Below, one piece after another: positions 9,154-18,534 of a stretch of DNA of 64,000 nucleotides (position 1 is its first letter; each line of letters opens with the position of its first letter). A program made the translations under genes and the position numbers. The notes under the pieces were generated by a model that worked only from the letters and a program-made list of their open reading frames with translations, made no database searches and had not been told where the DNA came from. Where the stretch lies: contig JAKAQO010000005.1 in assembly GCA_021822495.1 (NCBI GenBank), positions 1 to 64,000 on the forward strand, in the 5' to 3' direction. The stretch is from a bacterium. Lineage in GTDB: Bacteria; Elusimicrobiota; Elusimicrobia; UBA1565; UBA9628.

Positions 9154-9166
9154 ACTTAATAAGTAT
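9152..9166. promoter_or_regulatory. Palindrome over the regulator start codon, candidate operator
   Basis: ATACTTA-A-TAAGTAT is a perfect palindrome with 7-bp arms. It contains the start codon of the minus-strand regulator and overlaps a possible -10 box (TATACT, 9167-9162). Autoregulation by the DNA-binding protein is a reasonable inference. Confidence 0.45.
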
Positions 9167-9172
9167 ATAAAT

Positions 9173-10015
9173 TTAGTTGAATTTCTCGTTTTTCGCGGCG
9201 GCTTTTTCGATGTCCTTGGCGATTTTCCTCAAGGCGGCCTCCGAAACGGCTTTAAGGCGAATTTGTTTTTTCTTACGCTCGGATTTTGGAAATTTCTTAA
9301 GATCGGTCGAGTCCCGGGTTCCAGTGGCTGTTTCAGTCCAAAAAACCTTCCCCGTGCGCCCGTTAATGAGTTGCGCCTTTAAAATGACCGGGGTGAAAAA
9401 ACGATCCAAGAGATACGCTCCGCCCAACCATTCGGCGGTTTCTTGTAGGGCTTCTTCTCCCCCGATGGAAGCGGCAATCCACTGCTGCTTAGGACCCAAG
9501 GCAAAGGAGGCGGCCACGCCTTCGACAAGCCCTTCGATTAAACCGCTTCCAACTAAATAGGCCAACCATATTTTTTTGATGTGTCCATAGCCTTCCACTC
9601 GAATTTGAAGAAAGATCGAGGCGCCTGCTGATTGACTCAGATTTTGCCAGGCGGCGGAGGATGTGGGCAATTGGAAGTGCGTAAATGGAATTTTCTGATC
9701 CAAAGAGATCACATTGAAAAAATAACTGCGAGAAAGACGATTTCCCATATATTGCGTCATTTCCTGGCTGACGGCTTCCAGTTTTGCTTTGGTAAGAGCC
9801 GCTTCCTTTTTATAAGAAAGCTTTTTTTCGCCCTTGGGGACATTCTCGATTTCCTTGCGTTTGGATATTTTGACTGAAAATTGGACAGGAAGAAGAGCAA
9901 GATTGAGTTTTTGGGGGGGAGTCAGGATTATGCCCTCTTTGGCCCAATGAGAACAGGCGCACAAAATAGAAATTCCGCAAATGGCTAGCAGATTAAGGTA
10001 TTGTCGCGCTGGCAT
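9173..10015 (-). CDS. Putative lipoprotein of unknown function
   Basis: 280 residues. The N-terminus ends in a lipobox-like LCAC (hydrophobic LLAICGISI before it), so it is probably lipid-anchored at the envelope. The mature part has a basic, helical first half, a small Gly/Ala-rich hydrophobic segment (GSGLIEGLVEGVAASFAL) and a later LINGRTGKVFWTETATGT stretch of the kind seen in envelope assembly lipoproteins that bind partner proteins. No family is claimed. It lies 19 bases upstream of the regulator gene on the same strand, so it may belong to the same surface operon. A TAAAAT box ends 7 bases before its ATG. Confidence 0.65.
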   Translation of the reverse strand: MPARQYLNLLAICGISILCACSHWAKEGIILTPPQKLNLALLPVQFSVKISKRKEIENVPKGEKKLSYKKEAALTKAKLEAVSQEMTQYMGNRLSRSYFFNVISLDQKIPFTHFQLPTSSAAWQNLSQSAGASIFLQIRVEGYGHIKKIWLAYLVGSGLIEGLVEGVAASFALGPKQQWIAASIGGEEALQETAEWLGGAYLLDRFFTPVILKAQLINGRTGKVFWTETATGTRDSTDLKKFPKSERKKKQIRLKAVSEAALRKIAKDIEKAAAKNEKFN

Positions 10016-10126
10016 TTTGCTTATTTTACATTAAAACATAGAAGAGAAAATTTTGCCGTTTTATTTGTTACAATAATTAAAGATTGTTCTAAATGCAATT
10101 AAATTATTAGGAGAGGTAAAGAATAG

Positions 10127-10948
10127 GTGAATAACATTCCGATGAAGTCCTTGCTTGAAGCTGGCGTTCATTTTGGTCATCAGACCTGGCGCTGGAACCC
10201 AAAAATGTCGCGCTTTATTTTTGGCGCGCGCAACAACATTCATATTATCGATTTGCAGAAAACAGTCAAGGAAATCAAGAAAGCCTATTCCTTTGTCAAG
10301 GACGAGGCCGCCCAGGGAAAAACCTTTCTGTTCGTGGGAACCAAAAAGCAGGCTCAGGAAATTATAAGAACCGAGGCTCAAAGAGCGCAGGTTTCTTTTG
10401 CCGCTGAAAAATGGCTGGGTGGAACGCTGACTAATTTTTCAACTCTCAGGAAATCCGTTAAAAGGCTCGATGAGCTTGAGAAATGGCAGACGGATGGCCT
10501 TTTCAAAGTGATTAGCAAAAAAGAGGCTTCAAGACTTTCTAAGGAAATGTTTAAACTGAACAAAAACTTAGAGGGAATCCGAAAGATGGATAAACTCCCC
10601 GGCATTCTTTTTGTCGTGGATCCAGTTGAGGAAGAACTCTCCATCGCCGAGGCTAAACGCTTAAACATTCCCGTAGTCGCCGTTTGCGACACGGACTGCG
10701 ATCCGGATTTGATTGATTATCCGATTCCAGGTAATGACGACGCGGCGCGCTCGATTAAATTTTTCTGCTCCTTGATGGCCGACGCTATTTTGGAGGGCCG
10801 CGCCGAACGCACGGCTCAGGAATCTGCCAGCGTTGAAGCGGCTGAAAAACAAATGATGGAAGCTCAAGTTTCTCCTGATGGAGAAGTTTCAACGGAAGTG
10901 GAAGAGATGGTTTCTGAAGACGCGACCCAAACGGTTCCGGAGGCTTAA
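10127..10948 (+). CDS. rpsB: 30S ribosomal protein S2
   Basis: 273 residues, clear S2: [19 protein letters not shown] near the N-terminus, then the IDLQKTV and FVGTKKQAQ blocks and [10 protein letters not shown]. The acidic C-terminal tail (after about residue 230) is longer than in E. coli. The start is GTG at 10127; a strong AGGAGAGG lies 10 bases upstream, and no ATG fits better because the next one (MKSLLEAG) would remove conserved residues. It heads the translation/lipid operon that runs to proS. Confidence 0.97.
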   Translation: MNNIPMKSLLEAGVHFGHQTWRWNPKMSRFIFGARNNIHIIDLQKTVKEIKKAYSFVKDEAAQGKTFLFVGTKKQAQEIIRTEAQRAQVSFAAEKWLGGTLTNFSTLRKSVKRLDELEKWQTDGLFKVISKKEASRLSKEMFKLNKNLEGIRKMDKLPGILFVVDPVEEELSIAEAKRLNIPVVAVCDTDCDPDLIDYPIPGNDDAARSIKFFCSLMADAILEGRAERTAQESASVEAAEKQMMEAQVSPDGEVSTEVEEMVSEDATQTVPEA

Positions 10949-11794
10949 ATGACCACGACCATGGATCTCAATAAATTGATTCTTGAACTCCGCGCTAAAA
11001 GCGGAGCGGGGATTAGCGACTGCAAAAAAGCTTTGACGGAAACAAACGGAAACTTTGAGGAGGCTCTGACGGTTTTAAGGAAAAAAGGGCTTTCCGACGC
11101 GGCCAAGAAATCCGGACGCGCGACGAAAGAAGGAGCGGTCGCTTATGCGGTTTCCGGAAAATCCGGGGCGCTCATTGAACTTAATAGTGAAACTGATTTT
11201 GTCGCAAGAACCGCTGAGTTTCAAGCCTTGGCGCAAAATCTGGCGGACAAATTCGCCTCCGGGGAAATGAAAGATATCGCCCAAGCCTCGTCGTTGATTC
11301 AGCCTGTCTTTCAAAAGCTGGGTGAAAATATTCAGCTTCGGCGTTTTGAGCATTTTTCTCTTAAAGGACATGGTCTCATTAGCGGATATATCCATCTCGG
11401 AGCCAAGAAAGGCGCGCTTATTGAGATTTCGACTTCCACCGAAAAAGCGGCGGCTTCCGAAGAGCTCTTAAGTCTTTCCAAGGAGCTTTTGCTTCAAATC
11501 GTGGGCTCTTCCTCAAAATACCTCTCCAAGACCGACGTTTCCCAGGCGGAGATCGAGAAAGAAAAAGAAATCTATACCGAACTCCTGAAGAAAGAAGGAA
11601 AGCCGGAAGCCTCTATCCCCAAAATTGTGGAAGGAAAAATCAACAAGCTTTTCTATCAATCCTTGTGCTTGTTGGAACAGTTAAGCATTCGGGACAACAA
11701 GACTCCGGTTTCTCAGATGATCAAAGAGACGGCGACCAAATTAGGGGCTGAAATTTCAGTCGTTCGTTTTGCCCGCTATCAGCTGGGGGAATGA
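10949..11794 (+). CDS. tsf: Elongation factor Ts
   Basis: 281 residues. The N-terminal UBA-like domain carries the signature LRAKSGAGISDCKKALTE, followed by the dimerisation core with ALIELNSETDFVARTAEF. EF-Ts is the nucleotide exchange factor for EF-Tu. Its ATG directly follows the rpsB stop (TAAATG) with GGAGG inside rpsB, the classical rpsB-tsf arrangement. A second ATG at 10961 (MDLNKL) is also possible. Confidence 0.97.
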   Translation: MTTTMDLNKLILELRAKSGAGISDCKKALTETNGNFEEALTVLRKKGLSDAAKKSGRATKEGAVAYAVSGKSGALIELNSETDFVARTAEFQALAQNLADKFASGEMKDIAQASSLIQPVFQKLGENIQLRRFEHFSLKGHGLISGYIHLGAKKGALIEISTSTEKAAASEELLSLSKELLLQIVGSSSKYLSKTDVSQAEIEKEKEIYTELLKKEGKPEASIPKIVEGKINKLFYQSLCLLEQLSIRDNKTPVSQMIKETATKLGAEISVVRFARYQLGE

Positions 11795-12558
11795 AGCCCG
11801 CATCTTCCGATTCCGCGTCTCAAACAGACAGCGCTATTTCAAAAGGCGCGCGTGGGCGTTATAGTCGAGTTCTTCTCAAGCTTTCAGGGGAATCTCTCTG
11901 CAAAGAAGGAGAACACGGTATTGATTCCGCCCAACTTTCCTGGATCGCGCGCGAAATCAAGGCGGCCTACGATGAAGGCATTCAAATAGGCATCGTAGTC
12001 GGCGGTGGAAATATCTGGAGAGGGGCCAATCGCGGAGAAGCCATTGGCCGCGTTACCGCTGATTATATGGGAATGCTTGCGACCGTCATGAATGCGATGG
12101 CTCTTCAAGACGCGCTTGAGGACCTCCAAATTCCAACCCGCGTTCAAACGGCGATTGAAGTCGCCAAATTGGCCGAACCCTATATTAGAAGAAGGGCCAT
12201 TCGCCATTTAGAAAAAAAGAGAGTCGTGATTTTTGCCGGCGGAACCGGAAACCCTTATTTTACGACCGACACCGCGGCGGCCTTGCGCGCCGTTGAAATC
12301 GAAGCCCAAGCTCTTCTTAAAGCGACCCAGGTGGACGGGGTTTATACCGATGATCCAAAGAAAAACAAAAATGCCAAGAAACTTGAGGAAGTGCGCTTTA
12401 TGGATTCCATTCGCGATCGCCTTAAAGTTATGGACGCGACGGCCTTGACTCTCTGCATGGAAAACCAGATGCCGGTTCTTGTCTTTGACTTGCATATCAA
12501 AGGAAATATCGCTCTCGCCGTATCTGGAAAAAAAGTCGGAACCTTGATTAAGGAGTAA
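11791..12558 (+). CDS. pyrH: UMP kinase
   Basis: 255 residues of the amino-acid kinase fold. Visible blocks: VLLKLSGESLC, GIVVGGGNIWRG, ADYMGMLATVMNA and TGNPYFTTDTAAALRAVE, all typical of bacterial hexameric UMP kinase, which phosphorylates UMP to UDP. A 25-residue N-terminal extension before RYSRVLLKLSG is longer than usual. It overlaps tsf by ATGA. Confidence 0.96.
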   Translation: MKPASSDSASQTDSAISKGARGRYSRVLLKLSGESLCKEGEHGIDSAQLSWIAREIKAAYDEGIQIGIVVGGGNIWRGANRGEAIGRVTADYMGMLATVMNAMALQDALEDLQIPTRVQTAIEVAKLAEPYIRRRAIRHLEKKRVVIFAGGTGNPYFTTDTAAALRAVEIEAQALLKATQVDGVYTDDPKKNKNAKKLEEVRFMDSIRDRLKVMDATALTLCMENQMPVLVFDLHIKGNIALAVSGKKVGTLIKE

Positions 12559-12563
12559 AACCT

Positions 12564-13136
12564 ATGCCGGTAACCGAAGCGGTTAATTTGATTCTCGTCA
12601 AGATGGAAGAAGAGATGAAGGAGCGCCTCCAAAAATTAGCCAAAGAATTTTCAGTGTTGCGGACGGGACGGGCCAACCCCTTGATTCTTGAAAGCGTCAA
12701 GGTCGAATACTACGGCCAAAGCGTTCCGCTCAAACAAGTCGCGGCTGTTTCCGTTCCCGAGGCCCGCACGCTTGAAATTCGTCCGTGGGACCCCTCCATT
12801 TTAAGCGATCTCGAAAAAGCCCTTCAAAAAGCCGATCTCGGCGCCCTTCCCCAAAACGACGGAAAAATGCTTCGCCTTTCCCTGCCGATGATGACGGAGG
12901 AACGAAGAAAGGAACTCATCAAACTAGTCAAAAAAATTGGCGAGGAGTTTCGGGTCGCCATCCGCAATGAACGCCATGGGGCCTTGGATTTAATTCGCAA
13001 ATCGGAAAAAGCCAAGGAAATTTCCCAAGATGACGTCAAAGCCCTTGAGGCGCGAGTCCAGAAAACAACGGATTTGTATATCCAGAAAGTGGATCAGCAG
13101 ACATTAGCTAAAGAACAAGAAATTTCCACTATTTAA
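12564..13136 (+). CDS. frr: Ribosome recycling factor
   Basis: 190 residues, the normal length. The RRF signatures FSVLRTGRANPLILE and VEYYGQSVPLKQVA are present near the N-terminus, and EERRKELIKLVKKIGEEFRV lies in the last helix. RRF splits the post-termination ribosome with EF-G. It starts 5 bases after pyrH, with AAGGAG just upstream inside the pyrH end. Confidence 0.97.
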   Translation: MPVTEAVNLILVKMEEEMKERLQKLAKEFSVLRTGRANPLILESVKVEYYGQSVPLKQVAAVSVPEARTLEIRPWDPSILSDLEKALQKADLGALPQNDGKMLRLSLPMMTEERRKELIKLVKKIGEEFRVAIRNERHGALDLIRKSEKAKEISQDDVKALEARVQKTTDLYIQKVDQQTLAKEQEISTI

Positions 13137-13880
13137 GTGTTGCCTTTTCTTCGCGTAAAAAAATCCTCGGACAAGGCTTCTTCCACTATTTTTGATCCAA
13201 AGCGAATGCCCAGGCATATCGCCATCATCATGGATGGAAACGGAAGATGGGCCAAAAAAAGAAATATGCCGCGCGTCATGGGTCATAACGCTGGGGTTGA
13301 GTCCGTTCGCGAAATTGTAAGAGCTTGCGCGGATTTAAAAATAGAGGTTCTAACTCTTTATTCCTTTTCCACTGAAAATTGGAAGCGGCCCAAGGAAGAA
13401 ATTCGGGATTTGATGGGCATTCTAGCTTACGCCCTCGAAAAAGAAACCCCGGAACTTTTAAAAAATAACGTCCGGCTTAAAATTTCCGGAAAAACCGAGG
13501 AACTGCCGGAGAATGTTCAGAAATCCCTGGCGAAATCAGTTGAAACTCTCAAGAAAAATACCGGGCTCATTCTCAACCTCGCCTTGAACTACGGTTCCAG
13601 GCAAGAAATTACCGATGCGGTCAATAAACTCTTAACCCAGGGAAAAACCGCCGTTTCGGAAAAAGATATTTCGGATTCTCTCTACACCGCCGACATTCCC
13701 GATCCCGATCTTTTGATTCGCACCTCGGGAGAAAGCCGCGTGTCCAATTTTCTTCTTTGGCAAATCGCCTATGCGGAAATTTATGTGACCACTGTTTTGT
13801 GGCCAGATTTTAGACGCGCCGATCTCGTGAACGCAATCCAGGATTTTCAGTCTCGTGAAAGGCGCTTCGGAGGTCTTTAA
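13137..13880 (+). CDS. uppS: Isoprenyl (undecaprenyl) diphosphate synthase
   Basis: 247 residues of the cis-prenyltransferase family. The diphosphate-binding motif IIMDGNGRWAKKR includes the catalytic Asp (about residue 33); later blocks are TLYSFSTENW and PDPDLLIRTSGESRVSNFLLWQIAY. It makes the C55 lipid carrier for peptidoglycan and polysaccharide. The start is GTG at 13137 immediately after the frr stop; the adjacent TTG at 13140 is an alternative. Confidence 0.95.
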   Translation: MLPFLRVKKSSDKASSTIFDPKRMPRHIAIIMDGNGRWAKKRNMPRVMGHNAGVESVREIVRACADLKIEVLTLYSFSTENWKRPKEEIRDLMGILAYALEKETPELLKNNVRLKISGKTEELPENVQKSLAKSVETLKKNTGLILNLALNYGSRQEITDAVNKLLTQGKTAVSEKDISDSLYTADIPDPDLLIRTSGESRVSNFLLWQIAYAEIYVTTVLWPDFRRADLVNAIQDFQSRERRFGGL

Positions 13881-13883
13881 CCC

Positions 13884-14666
13884 ATGCTCCTTCCCCGGCT
13901 TTTGACCATCTCCATCGGGCTGCCGGCCTTAATTTTTCTCATCCATCTGGGGGGGATGACCTTTTCCATGTTTACGATCGCGATTTCCCTTCTTTGCCTT
14001 TATGAATATGAGGTTCTCTTGACCTTGGCCAAACGCCCGGTCCAGAATTTCAGCTGCGTTGTTTTGGGAACTTTTTTGGCCGTCAACCAAACCCTGGGAG
14101 GTTCGACAGCTTTTGGAATTTTCGCGGTCATCGCCTTTATTCTGCTTCGCGAAATGGCGTCTTCACCGGTGCGCTATTCCTTGGATCGCGCGGCTTTGAC
14201 TCTTTTTGGGACATTGTGGTTGGGGCTTTTGCCGCCTTACATGGCTTCTATTCGCGATTTAACTCCTAATGGAGAACGCCTGGCCTTTCTTTTATTTATT
14301 TCGATTTGGCTTATGGATTCCGGCGCCTACGCCGCGGGACATTGGTTGGGACGGCGCAAACTTTCGGCCTTGAGCCCTAAAAAAACCTGGGAGGGGGCCA
14401 TTGCCGGGTCTTTTTGCGCGATAGGCGTCTCCTATGCCTTTCACTATTTTTATCCCGCTGAACTGGGGCTGGTCAAGGCCCTGGGAACTGGCGTTATTAT
14501 TTCACTAGCGGGACAGCTCTCGGATTTGGCAGAATCTATGATTAAGAGGGCATTAGGGGCTAAAGATTCCGGCCTTCTTCTGCCCGGGCATGGAGGAGTT
14601 TTGGATCGTTTCGATTCCTTTCTGCTTGCCGCGCCGGCAGTTTATTATTGGTTGATATTCAAATGA
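13884..14666 (+). CDS. cdsA: Phosphatidate cytidylyltransferase
   Basis: 260 residues with about six or seven hydrophobic segments. The C-terminal CDP-alcohol signature runs from MIKRALGAKDSG to LLPGHGGVLDRFDS, giving high certainty. It forms CDP-diacylglycerol from phosphatidate and CTP at the inner membrane. It sits between uppS and dxr, a conserved bacterial order, and ends in an ATGA overlap with dxr. Confidence 0.95.
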   Translation: MLLPRLLTISIGLPALIFLIHLGGMTFSMFTIAISLLCLYEYEVLLTLAKRPVQNFSCVVLGTFLAVNQTLGGSTAFGIFAVIAFILLREMASSPVRYSLDRAALTLFGTLWLGLLPPYMASIRDLTPNGERLAFLLFISIWLMDSGAYAAGHWLGRRKLSALSPKKTWEGAIAGSFCAIGVSYAFHYFYPAELGLVKALGTGVIISLAGQLSDLAESMIKRALGAKDSGLLLPGHGGVLDRFDSFLLAAPAVYYWLIFK

Positions 14667-15844
14667 AAAAAGTCGCGATACTCGGTTCGACGGGTTCCAT
14701 CGGCGTCAATGCCTTGGATGTTATTTCCAAAATGTCCGGTGAATTAAGCGTCGCAGGTCTTGCAGCCCATTCAAACGCCAATCTTTTGATTAAACAGGCT
14801 AAAAAATTTAAGCCCTCTTTAATCTCTCTTTTTGATCCTGCGGCTTCTGATAAATTTCATGGCAGCCTCAATGGTTCTTGCCGCTATCTCCCTTCTGGCG
14901 TTGAGGGTTTGGTTCAAATGGCTTCCGACCCCAAAGTGGATATTGTCTTAACGAGTTTAGTCGGGGGAGTGGGGTTTGCTCCTCTACTGGCCGCTATTCG
15001 GGCTGGAAAAACTATCGCCTTGGCTAATAAAGAGCCAATGGTCATGGCCGGCGCGCAATTCATGAAAGAGGCGGAAAGGTGGCAGGCTAAAATCATCCCC
15101 GTTGATTCCGAACCCTCGGCCATCTTTCAATGCGTCCAAGGCGAGTTAATGAGGCGCGGCGGAAAAGAGCCTTATTCTAAAATCATCCGACGAGTTTTTT
15201 TAACGGCTTCCGGCGGAGCGTTTTACCGCAGAAAAGGATCTTTGGATAAGGTCAGCGTGGAAGAAGCCCTTCATCACCCGACCTGGAAAATGGGCAAAAA
15301 AATCACGCTTGATTGCGCGACCTTGATGAACAAGGGTTTTGAGTCCATTGAGATTATGAACCTTTTCGGTCTTGACTACTCTCAAATTGAAATTTTGATT
15401 CATCATCAATCCATTATCCATTCCGCGGTCGAATTTACCGACGGTTCGGTTTTGGCGCAAATGTCTCTGCCGGACATGAGGCTTCCCATTGAATACGCGA
15501 TGACCTATCCTCAACGTGGAATGCGGGTCGTCAAGCCGCTTAATTTAGCCGAAATTGGTTCGCTCACTTTTGACAAGCCCGATTTCCAAAGGTTTCCATG
15601 TCTTTCCTTGGCGGCGGAAGCGGCCAGGAAAAAGGGGGGGCTTGAGGCCGTTCTCAACGCCGCCGATGAAATTGCGGTAGAAGCCTTTACCCGGGGAAAA
15701 ATTAAATTTACGGATATTCCGCGTTTGATTGAAAAAACGATGAAAAAGTTTAAGCCGAAAAATTCGCTCCCCAGTCTTGCCGAGGTCGTCGAAATCGATC
15801 AATGGGCCCGCCAAAAAGCGGAGGAGATTGTTTCTATATTATGA
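14663..15844 (+). CDS. dxr: 1-deoxy-D-xylulose 5-phosphate reductoisomerase
   Basis: 393 residues. The NADPH-binding N-terminus is KKVAILGSTGSIG, then ALANKEPMVMAG, the metal/substrate motif VDSEPSAIFQC and HPTWKMGKKITLDCATLMNKGFE. It makes MEP for isoprenoid synthesis and so feeds UppS. The start at 14663 is chosen because it begins exactly at the family N-terminus and overlaps the cdsA stop (ATGA); the upstream in-frame start at 14648 would lie inside cdsA. Confidence 0.96.
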   Translation: MKKVAILGSTGSIGVNALDVISKMSGELSVAGLAAHSNANLLIKQAKKFKPSLISLFDPAASDKFHGSLNGSCRYLPSGVEGLVQMASDPKVDIVLTSLVGGVGFAPLLAAIRAGKTIALANKEPMVMAGAQFMKEAERWQAKIIPVDSEPSAIFQCVQGELMRRGGKEPYSKIIRRVFLTASGGAFYRRKGSLDKVSVEEALHHPTWKMGKKITLDCATLMNKGFESIEIMNLFGLDYSQIEILIHHQSIIHSAVEFTDGSVLAQMSLPDMRLPIEYAMTYPQRGMRVVKPLNLAEIGSLTFDKPDFQRFPCLSLAAEAARKKGGLEAVLNAADEIAVEAFTRGKIKFTDIPRLIEKTMKKFKPKNSLPSLAEVVEIDQWARQKAEEIVSIL

Positions 15845-16956
15845 TGATTCATCTTTGGTCTTCCGTTCAATCCGCCGCCGCGATAGCCTTTACCTTTGGA
15901 CTGGTCATTTTCTTGCACGAATTTGGGCATTTTTTTGTTTGCCGTCGTTTGGGGGTTCGCGTGGAAAAATTCGCCTTTGGAATGGGCCCCGAGCTCTTTG
16001 GCATCACCGACAAAAAAGGAACTCATTTCGCGGTTTGCGTGCTTCCTCTCGGAGGCTATGTTAAACCCGCGGGAGAAGACATCTTCGAGGGAACGGGAAA
16101 ACCCGATGAGTATTTTTCGCAGTCCTGGGAAAGGCGGGTCGCCATCGTCATGGCGGGGCCCGTCATGAATTATATTCTAGCTTTTTGCGTCTTTACCGGT
16201 CTTATTTTCCTTAAGGGAGAAATTAAGCCAAGCTCGAAACCCATTATCGGAGATATGCTCAAAAATTATCCGGCGGCGGAAGCCGGGCTTAAGGTTGGAG
16301 ATGTCATTGACTCAATTGACGGAACGAAAATTTCCACCTGGAAAGAGATGGCGGATTTGGTGCATCAGGATTTAGGGAAAACTCTTCGTCTGACTTATAA
16401 TCGCGCAGACGCAACAGCCACGATTGAAATTATTCCCAAGAAAGATCCTCAAACCGGATACGGAGTGATTGGCATCGTGCCGGAAACCATCACTAGGAAA
16501 TTAGGCTTTTTCGCTTCAGCCAAGGCGGGGGCTAAACAGTGCTGGAAGATTACGGCTTTGACCGTCAAAACTCTTTACACTAAAATCGCCAAAAGAGAAC
16601 GTCCTGATTTGGCGGGCCCGGTCGGCATCATGCAAATGGTCTCAAAAGCGGCCCACTCGGGCTTGGACGATCTTTTCTTTTTGATTGGCCTGATTTCAGT
16701 GGCCATAGGATTTTTTAATTTCCTTCCGGTTCCTCTTTTAGACGGCGGACACGCGGCCCTTTATATTTGGGAAGGCCTTTCCGGAAAAAAATTGACCCAA
16801 GGGCTTATTGAGACGACCAATAAAGTGGGAATTGTTTTTCTGGTGTCTCTTCTGGTTTTTGCGACCTATAACGATATCCTGCGCTTGCGCGGAAAAACCC
16901 CGTCTTCCGTTCTCGTTCATTCGACCCCTCAAGCGGCAGCGTCCTCAAAAAAATGA
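15841..16956 (+). CDS. rseP: RseP-type intramembrane zinc metalloprotease
   Basis: 371 residues of the site-2 protease family. H26-E27-F-G-H30 is the catalytic HExxH in the first membrane segment, a single PDZ domain lies about residues 115-190 (AAEAGLKVGDVIDSIDG), and the C-terminal motif FNFLPVPLLDGGH supplies the third metal ligand. It cleaves anti-sigma factors and signal-peptide remnants within the inner membrane. The start overlaps the dxr stop (ATGA); an upstream in-frame ATG at 15802 would add residues unlike the family. Confidence 0.95.
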   Translation: MMIHLWSSVQSAAAIAFTFGLVIFLHEFGHFFVCRRLGVRVEKFAFGMGPELFGITDKKGTHFAVCVLPLGGYVKPAGEDIFEGTGKPDEYFSQSWERRVAIVMAGPVMNYILAFCVFTGLIFLKGEIKPSSKPIIGDMLKNYPAAEAGLKVGDVIDSIDGTKISTWKEMADLVHQDLGKTLRLTYNRADATATIEIIPKKDPQTGYGVIGIVPETITRKLGFFASAKAGAKQCWKITALTVKTLYTKIAKRERPDLAGPVGIMQMVSKAAHSGLDDLFFLIGLISVAIGFFNFLPVPLLDGGHAALYIWEGLSGKKLTQGLIETTNKVGIVFLVSLLVFATYNDILRLRGKTPSSVLVHSTPQAAASSKK

Positions 16957-18503
16957 GCGCCCAGACAAAAGCCGTTTCCACTAAAGAGGGAATCACTGCG
17001 CGCACTCAGGATTACGCGCAGTGGTATTTAGACGTCATTAAGCGCGCGGATTTGGCCGAGCACTCTGGAGTTCGCGGTTGCATGGTCATTAAGCCTCATG
17101 GTTACGCTATTTGGGAGACGATGCAAAAAGAACTGGATCGCCGCTTTAAAGAAACGGGGCATGTCAACGCTTATTTTCCGCTGTTTATTCCGCTGTCATA
17201 TCTTTCCAAGGAAGAAAAACATGCCGCAGGTTTTGCCAAGGAATGCGCGGTGGTCACCCATCACCGGCTTAAATCGCAGGACGGAAAAGTGATCGTCGAT
17301 CCTGATTCCGAATTAGAAGAGCCCTTGGTAGTCCGCCCGACGAGTGAAACCATTATTTGGGCCCAGTATAAATCCTGGATAGAAAGCTACCGCGATTTGC
17401 CGCTTTTGATTAATCAATGGGCCAATGTCGTGCGCTGGGAAATGCGCCCTCGGCTTTTTTTAAGAACAGCCGAATTTTTATGGCAGGAAGGCCATACCGC
17501 CCACGCAACGGAAAAAGAAGCCCTCGAAGAAACCTATAAAATGCTTGAAGTTTACGCTGATTTTGCCGAAAACGTAATGTCCATTCCGGTCATTCGCGGA
17601 CATAAAACGCCCGGCGAGCGCTTTGCGGGCGCGGTTGACACCTTGTGCATCGAGGCCATGATGCAAGACGGGAAAGCCCTGCAGATGGGAACCAGCCACT
17701 ATTTGGGCCAAAATTTTTCAAAAAGCGCCGACGTCAAGTTTTTAAACAAAGAGGGAAAACTTGAATACGTCTATGCGACGAGTTGGGGGGTGAGTACACG
17801 GCTCATCGGCGCTTTAATCATGACTCATTCCGATGATTTGGGACTTGTTTTGCCGCCTAGACTTGCGCCCATTCAGGTCGTCATCATTCCGATTTATAAA
17901 AATGACGAGGAAAGAGAAAAAACTTTGGCCGAGAGCCGCGCGGTTTTATCGGAACTGAAAGCTCAAGGAATTTTAGCGCGTTTGGACGACCGGGACGGGC
18001 TCATGCCGGGCGCGAAGTATTACGAGTGGGAAGCGAAAGGCGTACCGCTTCGCATCGAGATTGGGCCCAAGGACATCGAAAAGGGCTCTTTGTGTTTGGT
18101 CCGGCGTTTTGTTTTAGAAGAGCCCAATGAAAAGCCGGAGGATTTAAGGCGAAGACGAAAATCGTTTTTGCCAAGGTCTGAATCCCTTGGCGCGGTTAAG
18201 CCGATTCTGGAGACTATGCAAAAAGAGCTTCTGGAAAGAGCCCGTGCGCTCCAAAAATCGCGCACGAAGATTATTAATACTTTGGAAGAGCTTGAAGCAT
18301 TTCTCAAAACTGGCGGCGGCTTTGCCCTGCTTCATTGGGCCGGAAATGCCGAGGATGAGGACGCGATGTCCAAACGCTTTGAAACGACCATTCGCTGTAT
18401 TCCTTTCCCCGAGGAATTACCGTCCGATGGAAGAGGCGAGGGGAAATGTATTTGGACGGGGCGCCCTTCTTCCCAGCGCGTCATTATCGCTGCGGCGTAT
18501 TGA
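16953..18503 (+). CDS. proS: Prolyl-tRNA synthetase, archaeal/eukaryotic-like type
   Basis: 516 residues. Class II motifs include GCMVIKPHGYAIWE, VRPTSETIIWAQYKSWIESYRDLPLLINQWANVVRWE (read as two adjacent blocks) and TAEFLWQEGHTAH. There is no inserted editing domain between motifs 2 and 3. An extra C-terminal domain ends in Tyr, as is known for the short archaeal-type enzymes, rather than the bacterial form of about 570 residues. It overlaps rseP by ATGA and is the last gene of the operon. Confidence 0.95.
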   Translation: MSAQTKAVSTKEGITARTQDYAQWYLDVIKRADLAEHSGVRGCMVIKPHGYAIWETMQKELDRRFKETGHVNAYFPLFIPLSYLSKEEKHAAGFAKECAVVTHHRLKSQDGKVIVDPDSELEEPLVVRPTSETIIWAQYKSWIESYRDLPLLINQWANVVRWEMRPRLFLRTAEFLWQEGHTAHATEKEALEETYKMLEVYADFAENVMSIPVIRGHKTPGERFAGAVDTLCIEAMMQDGKALQMGTSHYLGQNFSKSADVKFLNKEGKLEYVYATSWGVSTRLIGALIMTHSDDLGLVLPPRLAPIQVVIIPIYKNDEEREKTLAESRAVLSELKAQGILARLDDRDGLMPGAKYYEWEAKGVPLRIEIGPKDIEKGSLCLVRRFVLEEPNEKPEDLRRRRKSFLPRSESLGAVKPILETMQKELLERARALQKSRTKIINTLEELEAFLKTGGGFALLHWAGNAEDEDAMSKRFETTIRCIPFPEELPSDGRGEGKCIWTGRPSSQRVIIAAAY

Positions 18504-18530
18504 CAAAGTGAATCACTCCTGATACACTTT
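18500..18530 (+). promoter_or_regulatory. Promoter and operator of the RelE-type TA pair
   Basis: TTGACA (18500-18505), 17 bases, TACACT (18523-18528). The ATG at 18535 is 6 bases beyond the -10 box, implying a leaderless transcript. AAAGTG (18505-18510) and CACTTT (18525-18530) form an inverted repeat, and AGTGA-A-TCACT (18507-18517) a shorter palindrome, both inside the promoter. These fit autoregulation by the antitoxin complex. Confidence 0.7.
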
Positions 18531-18534
18531 GGAT

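Noticed and set aside
10052-10075. Possible rpsB promoter (TTGCCG and TACAAT)
   Set aside because: Spacing between boxes is too short for sigma70; no convincing pair was found in this intergenic region.
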